64,000 nucleotides of DNA from NCBI GenBank assembly GCA_024364735.1, contig JAGFNQ010008307.1:248001-312000 (forward strand), given 5' to 3'. The position numbers and the translations under genes were made by a program. Source of the DNA: Boesenbergia rotunda. Taxonomy: Eukaryota; Streptophyta; Magnoliopsida; Zingiberales; Zingiberaceae. Shown piece after piece: positions 37,501 to 47,438 of this stretch; the stretch's first letter is position 1, and the number at the start of each line of letters is the position of its first letter. The notes beneath the pieces are model-generated. The model saw only the letters and a list, made by a program, of their open reading frames with translations. It was not told where the DNA came from and made no database searches.

Positions 37501-39193
37501 AGTATTATGAACAAATTCCTTTTAGTTTGCAGATACAAAAACTAAATATATTTGAGTGTTCATTGAATAATTTGTAAATAATTTTTTCCGCATCTTTCTT
37601 TAATCCATTATCATCAACAAGAACCTTATGTCTGCGGTTTTCATGTATCCCATGCAAGAAGGTGCATTTCACATTATGTGGAATATTTGTCTACCTTGAT
37701 CAATGACCAAAGTGATGTATGAAATGGCAAGTGAGAAAACACTCATAGATAAAATAAAATTTTATTGAAAATTGAAATCTAATAAAACAAGGTGTGGTTC
37801 TTTTTATAGACTCAACAACAGCCAAATTTTCTAAAAACATGGCCTAGTATTTACCAGGTCTAATAGAATTAGTGAAAAAATAGCTTTGTCCAAAATAGCA
37901 TACTTTCCACTGGTTATTTTATAAAAGATTTATTTAAAAATACTACTACTACTACTACACTATAACAACAATCAAACCTTATCCCGCTAGGTGGGGTAGG
38001 CTATATGAATCCTTTTACTAGCTCTGTCCTCTATTATATCATCATCTATATTTAATAAATTTTATCTTGTTTTATTGTTGTTAACTAAATCTTCTTTAGC
38101 CTTGCTCAACAACAACAATGCACAAGCAACTGGGTTATGTAGCCAAGGAGATAGGTAAAACAGGTTCCAAATATTGGGTTAATAGGGGAAAAAAAACATA
38201 AAAAGAGCTTGTATTTAGTAACTAAATTTATAAGATTTATATTCATGAAGTTAAAGTTGATAGAATTTGAGATAGAATCAGAGAGATTGGATAATTCAGA
38301 GAGAGGAGAGAAAGGAAAAAAAAAGAAGGAATTAAAACAACAGTGCCTTTCATTTTTATTGTGAGAAAAAACCAGTGGTCCATAATAGTTATCATCCTAG
38401 ATGTAAGATGTGGCACCACCATCAAGAAGGAAGGCCTATTGTTCACGTTCTGGCAAGAAAGCTCCTCAGTAGTTATACTTAGCTGTGACCCATATGTGTG
38501 GTAGGTCTTTCTTAGAAGTTTGATGTAAATCCTAAAAATTTAATATGCAGTTTATATTGATGGTAGTTAATAGGACGAGATGCATCCTAGCTTTTTGGCG
38601 GAGAAGTGAGTCAGGGCATCTTCTTTGGTGTCAGAAGATAAGGAGCAAAAGAAAACTTATGTAAACACTTAGTAGGGAAGCCCAGCTGTAAGGATGCACA
38701 AACCTGGACCTAATAGAAGTATATGTTTGTAATTTCTTAGCTTTCATGTGATGACTTAGAGGAATAAATGAAGAATGGCTGCACAAAAACAAAGACAGCC
38801 CAGCCCTATTCGCCTTTTATGTTTTTATACCCCTACACCTCTTGCACTAATAAATTGCGACTGCCGCCATCGCCCCCCGGCTCCATCCCATATTCAAATA
38901 AAACATAACATAAAATATGACCTGTGTTTCAGCATCCTTTTTCTCCTCACCATCTGGAATCAGGATAGTTTATTCCCTTTGTGGAATGGGAACTTGAAAG
39001 CCTTGCTGTTTGTAGTTCATCCACTGCACTCCCAAAGAGAATCAAATGCTAGCTTTACTATGAATTGTTATCTGAACAATACGATACAGTGATGCTTTGT
39101 ACTTTATCTATTTTGCAGCAAAGGCCTCATCACCCAGTTCGCCCGATTCCTTCTCAACTTTGGTGCAAGAACTTCGGCAAAAATAAATACTAG
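34574..39193 (+). CDS. Small membrane protein, 86 aa, likely mitochondrial
   Basis: Two exons, 34574-34759 and 39119-39193, separated by a 4.4-kb intron; phase 0 and GT-AG. Residues 1-20 are Gly/His-rich (MGGGGGEAHGHHAGVEDF), then KVWSMTGGPNCRPKHWKRNT, one hydrophobic span (about 40-57, AIAMFGIFLVCIPIAI), and the conserved tail (QRPHHPVRPIPSQLWCKNFG). The last exon adds 24 residues that complete the typical C-terminus, so the exon pairing is firm. Gly/His-rich ~70-90-residue plant proteins with one span are common among accessory subunits of respiratory complex I, but I cannot name the subunit and the role is inferred only from this style. Confidence 0.75.
35385..35960 (-). mobile_element. 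Decayed non-LTR retrotransposon 3' fragment
   Basis: Read on the minus strand it ends with the ATGCAACCAACCCCAAATAG block typical of the 3' end of plant RTE LINEs and Au-type SINEs. The inner part shares TTATGTGTTATTTCC/GACCTGAAAGCTCCTCTCC-like blocks with 36,540-36,700. Strongly degenerate; inside the 4.4-kb intron. Confidence 0.4.
36082..36298. mobile_element. Tourist-like MITE
   Basis: Flanking trinucleotide TTA at 36,079-36,081 and 36,299-36,301. Ends CCGTCTATTTCGGA (left) and TGCTCTATTTGGA (right, read inward). Internal complementary runs of CCTTCC and GGAAGG type. 217 bp; intron of the small membrane protein gene. Confidence 0.65.
36990..37200 (+). mobile_element. LINE (RTE-like) 3' end, degenerate
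   Basis: It has the plus-strand layout of a plant RTE 3' end: AAGGCCAAAAACTAA (ancestral polyprotein tail), then GATTCAATAGAGGAATAAG, then GTAGCCGTCCCCAAATAG. All frames are broken. Confidence 0.4.
37950..38110 (-). mobile_element. Au-SINE / RTE-type 3' end
   Basis: On the plus strand ACAACAATCAAACCTTATCC then GGTGGGGTAGGCTATATGAA, the complement of the well-known plant Au-SINE 3' end with its TTGTTG tail. A CTA trinucleotide run flanks it. Confidence 0.5.
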
Positions 39194-40467
39194 CATGATG
39201 CATTTCCAAATACTAATAATATCTAGGGATGTTCTTCATCTGCCGTAGCAGCAGAAACTGCTTTCTACTTGTTACTGTCTTGATGCATATGTTTTATTAT
39301 GCAAGTAAATCAGTACTGCTCCAATCAAATGTGTCTGAACAAGTGTGTTGATCCAGAACGATTGTTTTTATTTTGGGTGTGTCGTTGAGTTTGAAATAAA
39401 TCCAGGTATTTTTTTAAAAATTTTGTGTTTCTTGATATTGTAGGCCTTGATAGCTTCTATGCAAGAATTACCTTCTCGTGCACAAGTTCTTATATTGAAA
39501 TATGTTGTAGTTGTTGATAGGTAGGTCTGTTAGGTTAAAACTTGTTACTAATTCTGCACTTCTTTTGTTACGATATAAAATTGAAATAGTTATAAAACAA
39601 TGTTAGTTAATTAATTAAAATTGATTCTGATCAATAGTTAGAATATGCTCAGCCTGCAAATTTCTCCTATGACGTGACAAATAATAATCTGCCAATGTCA
39701 ACTCTTAGAAATTATTGTCTAACGATAGAGTTAAATGGTCTTAGACCAGTAACATCTCCATTATCACTAGCATGAAGTTGGTCATTAACAGGAGAATGAG
39801 ACAGGCCAGCCTTTTTTTCCATTTGTTTAAATTCTTTTATTAAAAATTTGATCCAGCTCTATAAGATTTTTTTTATCAAAATTTTTATGAAATTTTTTTA
39901 TCGACAATTAAAATAAATTAAAAAAATACTCATGAAGCTTAAGATTTTATGATTGTGTATTTTATTTAAATCAACATCGTATGATAACAATTATAATATT
40001 CGAGTATTTACATAGAGCATCTGTATCCATGGTTCTGATGCGATGTTATAACATGCAAGGGATGTTATATGCAACGTTATAACATGCAAGGGATGTTAAA
40101 ATCGATGTCATCTCTGCATTATAACGTCTATGCCTTCAATTCGTTGCCCTCCCATGTTTTTTAATTAAAAAAATAAAAAATATAAATTTTAAAATTAAAA
40201 ATTAATCATTAAAATTAAAATATAAATATTGTGAATGTGGCATATGGACGGCGGGATCCATAAATAATAAATATTAATATTAAAATAAATATGAGAGAAT
40301 AAATATATTAATATAATGTGCATGTGACATATGTATCTCATAATGTTTGTGTGACATGTAGATTCTATACTTTTTGATGAGGTGGTAAGTGCTATAACTG
40401 TTAAATATGGAAATTTAGCAATGGCTAAACGCTTAAAAATCAAAATTTAGGAGAGGGTTATAATAAC
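39194..40467. other. Intergenic with a TIR-like fragment
   Basis: 3' flank of the 86-aa gene, then AT-rich DNA. From about 40,016 (GAGCATCTGTATCCATGG) a MITE-like segment with duplicated GTTATAACATGCAAGGGATG starts. Its probable right end, an inverted GGGCATCCACATTCATG, is at 42,895-42,920 on the far side of the next element, so that element seems to have inserted into it. Confidence 0.4.
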
Positions 40468-42888
40468 CACAAGTAGGAGGATTTATTTACAAAATCTCAT
40501 GGGCTTGCAACCCCCCCCCCCCCCCCCCCCCCCCCCCAACAAATGCGGTCTCTTCTTCTTATCGCACGACACCACCTTTCTCTTCCCTTCTCAACTAAGC
40601 GAGCCATCGGTGTTCTCCCTTTCCTTTCAGTGATCTTCCTTTTCTATTCCCCTCGATTGACGCAAGTGCCGGTCACAAACACTCGGTAAGAAATAGATCT
40701 TTTCAGTATCTATGTTATGTTGAGAAGGTGGGTTGATGTGTCGAATGAATTGTGGTTTTGGATGAGATTTTGAAATCTATTCTTGGCTTTGAGTTTAGAC
40801 TGTAGATTTGTTATGTTCTATTTAGGGTCTTGTCGTGAGCCATGGGATATGGAGAGTTTGTCATTGCTTGATTAGGTTTTAGGTTGGTATGTATTTGAAA
40901 TCTATTCTATGAATAAACGTTTCTGTTTGAATTATGGTTGGGAATGGGACATAGTTTTCAGAAGGGTGATAGTTTTCTGAACTGATTTAGGTTACTCAGT
41001 TTTGAATTATGTTATGTGGCATTTGGATATCTACCATGTTGCTATAGGAGGATTGGGAACACAAAGGTTTAGAACTACATGAGTGGAGTTGTTCTTGGGA
41101 TGGATTGGTGATGGTTTTGGTTCAAAATGGTGGGGGAATTGTGGACTGTTTTGTTTCCTTGATTACTGTCGAGAGCCACTATTGGGGAACTCGTGGATTA
41201 GTGTTAGTGGTTGTTTCTATTGATTATGTGGAATGGAGTTTGATCCAGTTTGGCTTAGGCTATGGATTGGTTAATTAAGTGAATATGATAATTAGGATTA
41301 ATCCTGAGATAGTTTAGTATTTAGATAAGCTGTATATATTACTTGTATAAATTGTTTAACTTTGTCCTTAATACAGGACATTGACAGGACGTTAGGGATT
41401 CTTATCTGATATGGACTATGTATTAAGGCGGATACTTTTCCTTTAGTTCTGTAGATTCTTTTATCTTAAATGTATGATTGTTTTATTGTCTAGGTAGACT
41501 GTTTTACCTTAACTCAGTTTTACTTATATTTCCTGCTTGATACTTTCGTTGCTTGACCTTGAGTTAATCACAGTTTTCATCTATACAGTCTCAACTATTT
41601 GTTTTCCTAATCTAGAGTACCGCTTATACGCGAGTACTTGAGAACATACTATCATTTGTCATATCTAGAGTTTGGTTGATATTGGATATACCCTATCTAG
41701 TAGATTAGTTGCATGTTTATTTATCATGATATTGGTTGGATACGTTTGTATCATGTAAGCTGCATGACTGTTGACTTAGTTGAGGTTGTGCATATTAGCA
41801 TCATACACCATATACTATGTCATCAGTCACATAGTTTTCTGTCCACTCAACCATTTAGAATAGTGGTAGTTGTTGGAGAGATATGTAGAGCGGTTGTGCT
41901 CTCCTTTGGGGTCTTACAAAGTTGTTGTGTTACCCCTTTTTCTTGGGGTCGAGTGGATAGGATGTTGATAATCGCATTCACCCACTCAGAGTAGTGTAGT
42001 CGGAGTGTGTACAGTTGTCACAATACTGCCCAATCGGCTACACAGATATGATGTGATGTTTATTAGACTAGTATCTAGAGGCGACACATATTATTGTATC
42101 ATGTGCATATGATGCATCGCGCATTTTGTTTGTGTTTGTTGCATTTGTTTAAGCTATGATTGCTGCATTTGATTGACATGCATATACAGATGGTGATTTA
42201 CATTGGTTATATGACTTGGATCTGCTTAGTAGTACGAGCAGACTTATTGATATATCATGGGATTTTCTGATCATGCTTCTGCATGTTAGACTAATTTCGA
42301 GTATGTATATTCACTTAGTGATTTTTTTTATCGATTTTACTCTATTTCGGAGACTGTATGGTTATAGTTTCTTTCTTGCTTATTGTACCTTATTTGATAT
42401 CATACATTTATCAATCTGCTATACCCGCAAAGTCCGTTTGGACTCACCACCCCTTGTTTTTATTTTCATTTCAGATAATTAATAGTTGTAACTCGTTAAG
42501 CTAGGAGAGGATCCATCTGCTAGTCCCTTAGCGTCGAATACTTTTCATTTATTTCTTATTTTCCTTATTAGACTTAATTTATTTCTATGGATTCGAAATT
42601 GTGTATATGTATTTGTGGATATTGTGTTTGACCGGTGGGATTTATCTTTTATTCAGAGTTTTTGCATTACTGGTAAGTCAAGATAAGATTTTACAGAGTT
42701 TGTGTTAGCTTTCCTTGTTATTAACTATGTGGTTTTAGAGTTTTCCTAATTTATGATTGTATTGTCAGCCATGTTGGTTGTGTCGTATTGTGTGGATGAG
42801 ATGGATATGTATATGAGTTTTAGGTTATCCGTCATACAAGGGAGATATTGTTCGTTTTCCCAACAAATATAGGCCCTGGGGGCGTGAC
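40468..42888 (+). mobile_element. Long noncoding repeat of unknown class, copy 1
   Basis: About 2.4 kb bounded by AATAAC on both sides (40,462-40,467 and 42,889-42,894) and ending GGGGGCGTGAC. It begins near a C27 run and a T/C-rich leader. No coding frame longer than ~90 codons and no recognisable domain. Several blocks match, inverted, the stretch 55,860-58,980: GTCCACTCAACCA near 41,842, AGGCGGATACTTTTCCTTT near 41,427, GGATCCATCTGC / GGACTCACCACCCC near 42,440-42,520. It is therefore a dispersed repeat, perhaps a non-autonomous LTR or DNA element. Confidence 0.5.
40511..40537 (+). repeat. Poly-C run of 27
   Basis: 27 uninterrupted C residues in an AT-rich setting, near the left end of the long noncoding repeat. 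Confidence 0.95.
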
Positions 42889-42955
42889 AATAACACTCAT
42901 GAATGTGGATGCCCTTAATAGGCGATTCAATCGAATAAAAATTCTCACATGTATA

Positions 42956-44048
42956 TGATACATCACATAACTATCAATTTTATTAATTATTGATTCGAAA
43001 AAGAATATCAAGAAGTGGGAAAATAACAGCTCAACTGAAAATAATATTAATAAAAAATCCCCTTATAATGACCTAAATAATTGTTTATATAGACTCGAGA
43101 TCCTAAGACTCAAAAAAATTATAATATATGGAATTTAATTTCTACCTTATAAAGAAAGAAAATAAATCTCTTCTGAACAAGAAATTTCTTAATAAAAATT
43201 CTTACAGAAAGAAATTAACAAAACATGACACTGACATAGACAAACCTTAACTCATAAATACCAGAATTAAGAAAAAAAATTTAAATACAAACTCGATAAA
43301 ATAATAAAATAGATTAAAAATTACTTTTTTGAATTGCCCTTCTGCCGGCATCATTCTCCCCGTGTTGGAGAAAATTCCTTCTCAAATTGTTGGTCATATC
43401 CTCATCAAAAGTGTTGTCGATACGTTGTGACCTTCTTAGTGTGATGTAGTGGAAAGCTATTGAATTCATTGATTCGCGCATGAATGCTGGAAAATTACAA
43501 GACAAAACTCGTCGTTCATGAAGAATGAGATGACAACGAACTCCACAAGATCATCACGACTTTGATACCAAGCTGATGCAACGAATAATTATCAATTTTA
43601 TTGATTTGCACACGAATATTGAAATTGATTATCAAATCCGCTGATTCATGCACGAATAGCAGAATCTTCTAAACCTATTGATTCGTAGAAAAATACCAGA
43701 AAATAGAAAAATAACAATTCAACCAAAAATAGTATTAATAAAAAACTCTCTTACAATAACCAAATAATTGTTTATATAGACTCGAGACCTTAAAATTCAA
43801 ATAAAGGAAAGAAATCCTGATATATATAGATCGTAATTCCTATCTTATAAATAAAAGAAAACAAATCTCACCCGAAAAGGAAATTTCTTAATAAAAATTT
43901 TAACAAAAAGAAATTAATAAAATATGACATAGACAAACCTTAACCCATAAATACTAGAATTAACAAAAAAAAATCCTAAATACCAAGCTCGATAAAAATA
44001 ATAAAATAAATTAAAATTGCTTTCTTGAATTATTCTTTTGTCGCATCA
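42956..44048 (-). mobile_element. TRIM (terminal-repeat retrotransposon in miniature)
   Basis: Perfect 5-bp target duplication GTATA (42,951-42,955 and 44,049-44,053). Two direct terminal repeats: 42,956-43,353 (3' LTR on the minus strand, 398 bp) and 43,574-44,048 (5' LTR, 475 bp), each starting TGATG and ending ATCA. Three bases inside the 5' LTR is a primer-binding site complementary to initiator tRNA-Met (TGGTATCAAAGTCG, 43,570-43,557, minus strand). The 3' LTR is preceded by a purine tract (ACGGGGAGAA). The 220-bp interior encodes nothing, so the element must have been mobilised in trans. Confidence 0.9.
43557..43570 (-). other. Primer-binding site (tRNA-iMet type) of the TRIM
   Basis: TGGTATCAAAGT on the minus strand; 10 of 12 bases match the usual plant TGGTATCAGAGC site. 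Confidence 0.8.
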
Positions 44049-44129
44049 GTATACTTATTGTAGTAATAATGACATAACGGTTCTAATAGCTAACATTTAT
44101 ACATGTAAGATCCTGTAATATAACGCCTA

Positions 44130-44165
44130 AATTATTCTTTTGCCGCATCAATATACTTTTCACTT
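44130..44165. repeat. Duplicated TRIM-end plus flank fragment
   Basis: AAATTATTCTTTTGCCGCATCA then ATATACTTTT repeats the TRIM right end and its target-site flank about 107 bp further on, so a short segmental duplication followed or accompanied the insertion. Confidence 0.5.
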
Positions 44166-44207
44166 AAGTAAATATTAATATATGTTATGAATTATAGTGG
44201 TTATAAT

Positions 44208-44574
44208 GGAAAATTTTCTTAAACTCCCCACTTTCAAACTCACATTTGCATGCAATCTCTATGTAAAGTTTTATTTGCATGCAGTCCCTGATGGGATTGA
44301 CAAGACAGCTTTGTGAGTATTATTTGAAGAAAATTGAGTATAAAAGTTAGAAATTTGAGTATGTAAGGTTGCATCCACCACATCAAGAAACTGTATACTC
44401 AATTTTCACTCTTTTATACTCACTTTTCACTCTTTTATACTCATTTTTCACTGATGTATACTCAATTTTTACTCTTTTATACTAAATCCATCAGGGAGTA
44501 AATACAAAAGATTTATCAAATGGGGAGTGAAAGCAAATATCAAATAGGAATTGGAAAGTTTTCTGTAATTTACC
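44208..44574. mobile_element. TIR family B MITE, copy 1
   Basis: Long (~100 bp) imperfect inverted ends: GGAAAATTTTCTTAAACTCC at the left, GGTAAATTACAGAAAACTTT read from the right. Both arms carry TTTGCATGCA and TCCCTGATGG-type blocks. The interior has repeats of TATACTCAATTTTCACTC. The second copy is at 59,739-60,687. Confidence 0.6.
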
Positions 44575-45089
44575 GTGCCATCCATAGTTATTAGTGACCA
44601 ATAACTTATTATAGTGGCTATAAATAGTAATTGTTAAAAGAAATGATAATTCAACTGATAAAAATAGAATGAGATGTTTTAAAAGATGTTTTTTTTAATT
44701 CTAATAAAAAAGGAAATTCTTTTGACTTTTACTCAATTAAATTAAGTGACTCTTTAGTGTTTCACAACTTTGGAGGTATCATTTAGTTGTAACTAAATGG
44801 AAATGATATCTTGTTTGATTCTTCCTACGCATGCGATTGAGCCATTTAGAATAGATCTAGGCGCCTTAATGGGTAAATTAATTTTTATTTATTTATTTAT
44901 TGAGTCTTATGGATCTAATTTAGGCGTCTCAACTATTGTCATTTTTTTAGCTAGGTTAAGTTAATTAGATTTTATCTTTAAGGTTCAGGAATTAAGTTAC
45001 AGTGTTCGAGCTAAAAAAAATTTAAAATGAAAAAATTTTATATGCTCAAGGATATAATATATAGTGTTTAGGGTGTATAATATATTTTT
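44575..45089. other. AT-rich intergenic, no gene seen
   Basis: A short duplicated TTTAGGCGTCTCAA / TAGGCGCCTTAA motif near 44,860-44,935; otherwise nothing recognised. Confidence 0.5.
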
Positions 45090-46022
45090 GAAAAATGATA
45101 TGCAGCATGAATTTGTAGCATGAATCCAATATGACGTAACACTTTAAGGGAGTGTTTGGGAGAGCTTCTGCTAGCTGCTTTTTAGATTCTGGCTACACAG
45201 AACCACTTTTGAGTGTTTGTGAATACCAGATTCTGCTTTAACTTCTATAACTTTTAGCCAAAAGCTGGAAGCAAGAATTTGATGCTTCTATCTGCTTCTG
45301 CTTTTCTATTTATGATATAACATTTAAATAATATAACATTTTACCTTATTACCCTTGACTTAATTTTATCTCTCACCTCATTCATTCACGTCGCTTCCCA
45401 AATCGGCGGAGGCGGAGCGGAGGCGAAGGTGATTTTTATATTTTTAAATAAAATTTTATATTTTTATATAATTTATATTTTCAGAATTATATATATATAT
45501 TATATTTATATAAATTATATAATGTTTATTTTTTATTAATTTTATATATTTTTTATAAATTATATTATTTTCAGAATTTATTTTTTATATAAATTATATT
45601 TTATTGATAGTATCGAAATTATATTTAAATAATTAAAAAATGATTAATTTATATAGTTTAAGGATATTATTGTCATTTAATTAAAAATTAAGCTTGGAAG
45701 TACTTATTCTCCCAAACACTCAAACTTTATCTTGTATCAGCTTTTGGCTTCTATTTCCAAACACTGTCTACTTTAACTTCTTACTAACTTCAAGATAATC
45801 ACTACAAGAATCACTTTTCAAGAAGCAAAAGCTCTCCCAAACACTCCTTAATTATAGCGATCCCCGACGGGTTCACTATGCCCCCCAGGGTATAGTTTAG
45901 TTCGGGGTGGTGACCGGAGGCCGCCGTTGGTGTCCAAGTGGCAATCAGATGCATATATAAAAAGTGTCACGTCATTCGTGTTGGGTTTCATGCTACAAAT
46001 TCATGTTCCGTATCATTGCTCT
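45090..46022. mobile_element. MULE-type MITE carrying a nested Tourist-like MITE
   Basis: Ends GAAAAATGATATGCAGCATG (left) and GAGCAATGATACGGAACATG (right, read inward), with a long inverted repeat through ATTTGTAGCATGAA and AATGACGTGACAC. Flanks TATATTTTT and TTTATTTTT form a near-perfect 9-bp target duplication. After subtracting the nested 45,148-45,848 insert the element is about 0.23 kb, like the copy at 60,020. The core GATCCCCGACGGGTTCACTA and GGGTATAGTTTAGTTCGGGG is the family hallmark. Confidence 0.8.
45148..45848. mobile_element. Tourist-like element nested in the MULE-type MITE
   Basis: TAA duplication (45,145-45,147 and 45,849-45,851). Inverted ends GGGAGTGTTTGGGAGAGCTT (left) and AGGAGTGTTTGGGAGAGCTT (right, read inward). 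Interior very AT-rich with a short GGCGGAGGCGGAGC block. 701 bp, no transposase. Confidence 0.85.
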
Positions 46023-46291
46023 TTATTTTTTATTTTTTATTTTTTTTGAAGCTTTAGATTTAGGATATAGGATTTGGGATTTAAAGCGTAACATTTAGGA
46101 TATAATATTTAGGGTGTGTAATTTTTTTAGGATTTAGGATATATAATTTGGGATATAATATTTACGATTTAAGGGATTTAAAATTTTTAAAAAATAACAC
46201 TTGAGACGTAAAAAATCAAAACAAAAAAAATAAAAAAGTAATGTTTGAGGTGTCTGAATTTAATTTAGACACCTCAAACATCTATCGCGCA
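46023..46291. repeat. Degenerate GGATTTAGGATATA tandem array and a 15-bp inverted repeat
   Basis: 46,060-46,190 is built of GATTTAGGATATA/GGATTTGGGATTT-like units. 46,241-46,281 is a hairpin with ATGTTTGAGGTGTCT arms and an 11-base loop. Confidence 0.6.
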
Positions 46292-46293
46292 TG

Positions 46294-46294
<1 letters not shown>

Positions 46295-46353
<59 letters not shown>
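46295..46353. repeat. (AT)n microsatellite
   Basis: Nearly 60 bp of TA dinucleotide within the presumed 5' LTR of the Copia element. Confidence 0.95.
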
Positions 46354-46356
<3 letters not shown>

Positions 46357-46505
46357 CCTTTAGGGTATTTTAATCTTTTCTCTTTTTAAGTTTTAGAGTT
46401 TTTGATTTCTTAACCTAGTTATATAAGGCTTTGTACTCTATTATTCTTAAACATTTTATGGATTTATTAGGACGGCTACCTTTTGCCTCTTTCTAAATTT
46501 CTATA

Positions 46506-46517
46506 TGGTATCAGAGC
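46506..46517 (+). other. Copia primer-binding site
   Basis: TGGTATCAGAGC, complementary to initiator tRNA-Met. Confidence 0.85.
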
Positions 46518-47012
46518 CTTCATTTTCATAATTTTGATAGTTTGATTGAAGAGCTATTAATTCGATCTACAGTTTTCACTAAAATTTTCGTACAATTTTT
46601 CTGGTGCATTCATACATTTTTTTCATTCTGAGCATTGTTTGGGTTTTTTTAGTTCTCACATTAACTTGTTTTTTTCATTATTTGGTTATTCGTGAGCACT
46701 ATTTATTCTATCATTATGAATGGTTGTACAGATGATTCACTTCAATCGATTAGTGTTCGGCCAACTTTATGGAAAAATTTATTCGTATTGGAGATATGTT
46801 ATTAAAAACTTTTTGCAGGAAAAATCTATCTGGGGATATATCAAGTGCCCGAGTTAAACCTACGAACAACAACGATGCTGATTATGCAAAGTCGTTGGAT
46901 ATTTGAGATGCTAATAATACGAAGATTATACATGAATCAATAATTCTGTTATACTCTTCATTAGTGCTCAGTTAGTCAAGTACGAGACTGTCAAAAAGGT
47001 TTAAGATCATTT

Positions 47013-47438
47013 TTGAAAGCAGATATCTGCACACTTCGACAACAAAACATAGATATTCAAGACTTTTATTCTATCATGTTAGAACAATGGAATCAGTTGG
47101 CACAAACAGAATCCTTAGAATTGCAAGTATTCCCAGCTTATGTCACTTGTAGAGAAGAACAATGTTCGGTCCAATTCTTGATGACTCTTCGTGATGATTT
47201 TGAAGGATTGCGTGGAATAATTTTGCATCACAGTCCTCTCCCTTCCGTTGATTCACTGGTACATGAACTGCTGGCTAAGGAGGTTCGTCTTAAGTCTCGG
47301 CTTGATGGGAGGAGTATTAAACCATCTACGCCATCAGTTTTTGTAGCACAACAACGACCTCCAACTCATAATCAAAATAGATCGACTTTGAAAGTTTCTA
47401 GTGATGAATGTGCTTATTGCAAAAGCAAGGGACATTGA
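47013..47438 (+). pseudogene. Copia gag remnant
   Basis: 141 codons with DICTLRQQNIDIQDFYSIM, DDFEGLRGIILHHSPLPSVD and a zinc-knuckle start (CAYCKSKGH) followed by a stop, KY, stop and C. Upstream (46,730-46,980) gag-like frames are broken. Confidence 0.75.

Noticed and set aside
40540..42890. A long expressed host gene or lncRNA
   Set aside because: Matching blocks at 55,860-58,980 in inverted orientation and flanking AATAAC point to a dispersed repeat rather than a unique host gene.
46023..46190. Interstitial telomere repeat
   Set aside because: Units are GGATTTAGGATATA-like, not TTTAGGG arrays.
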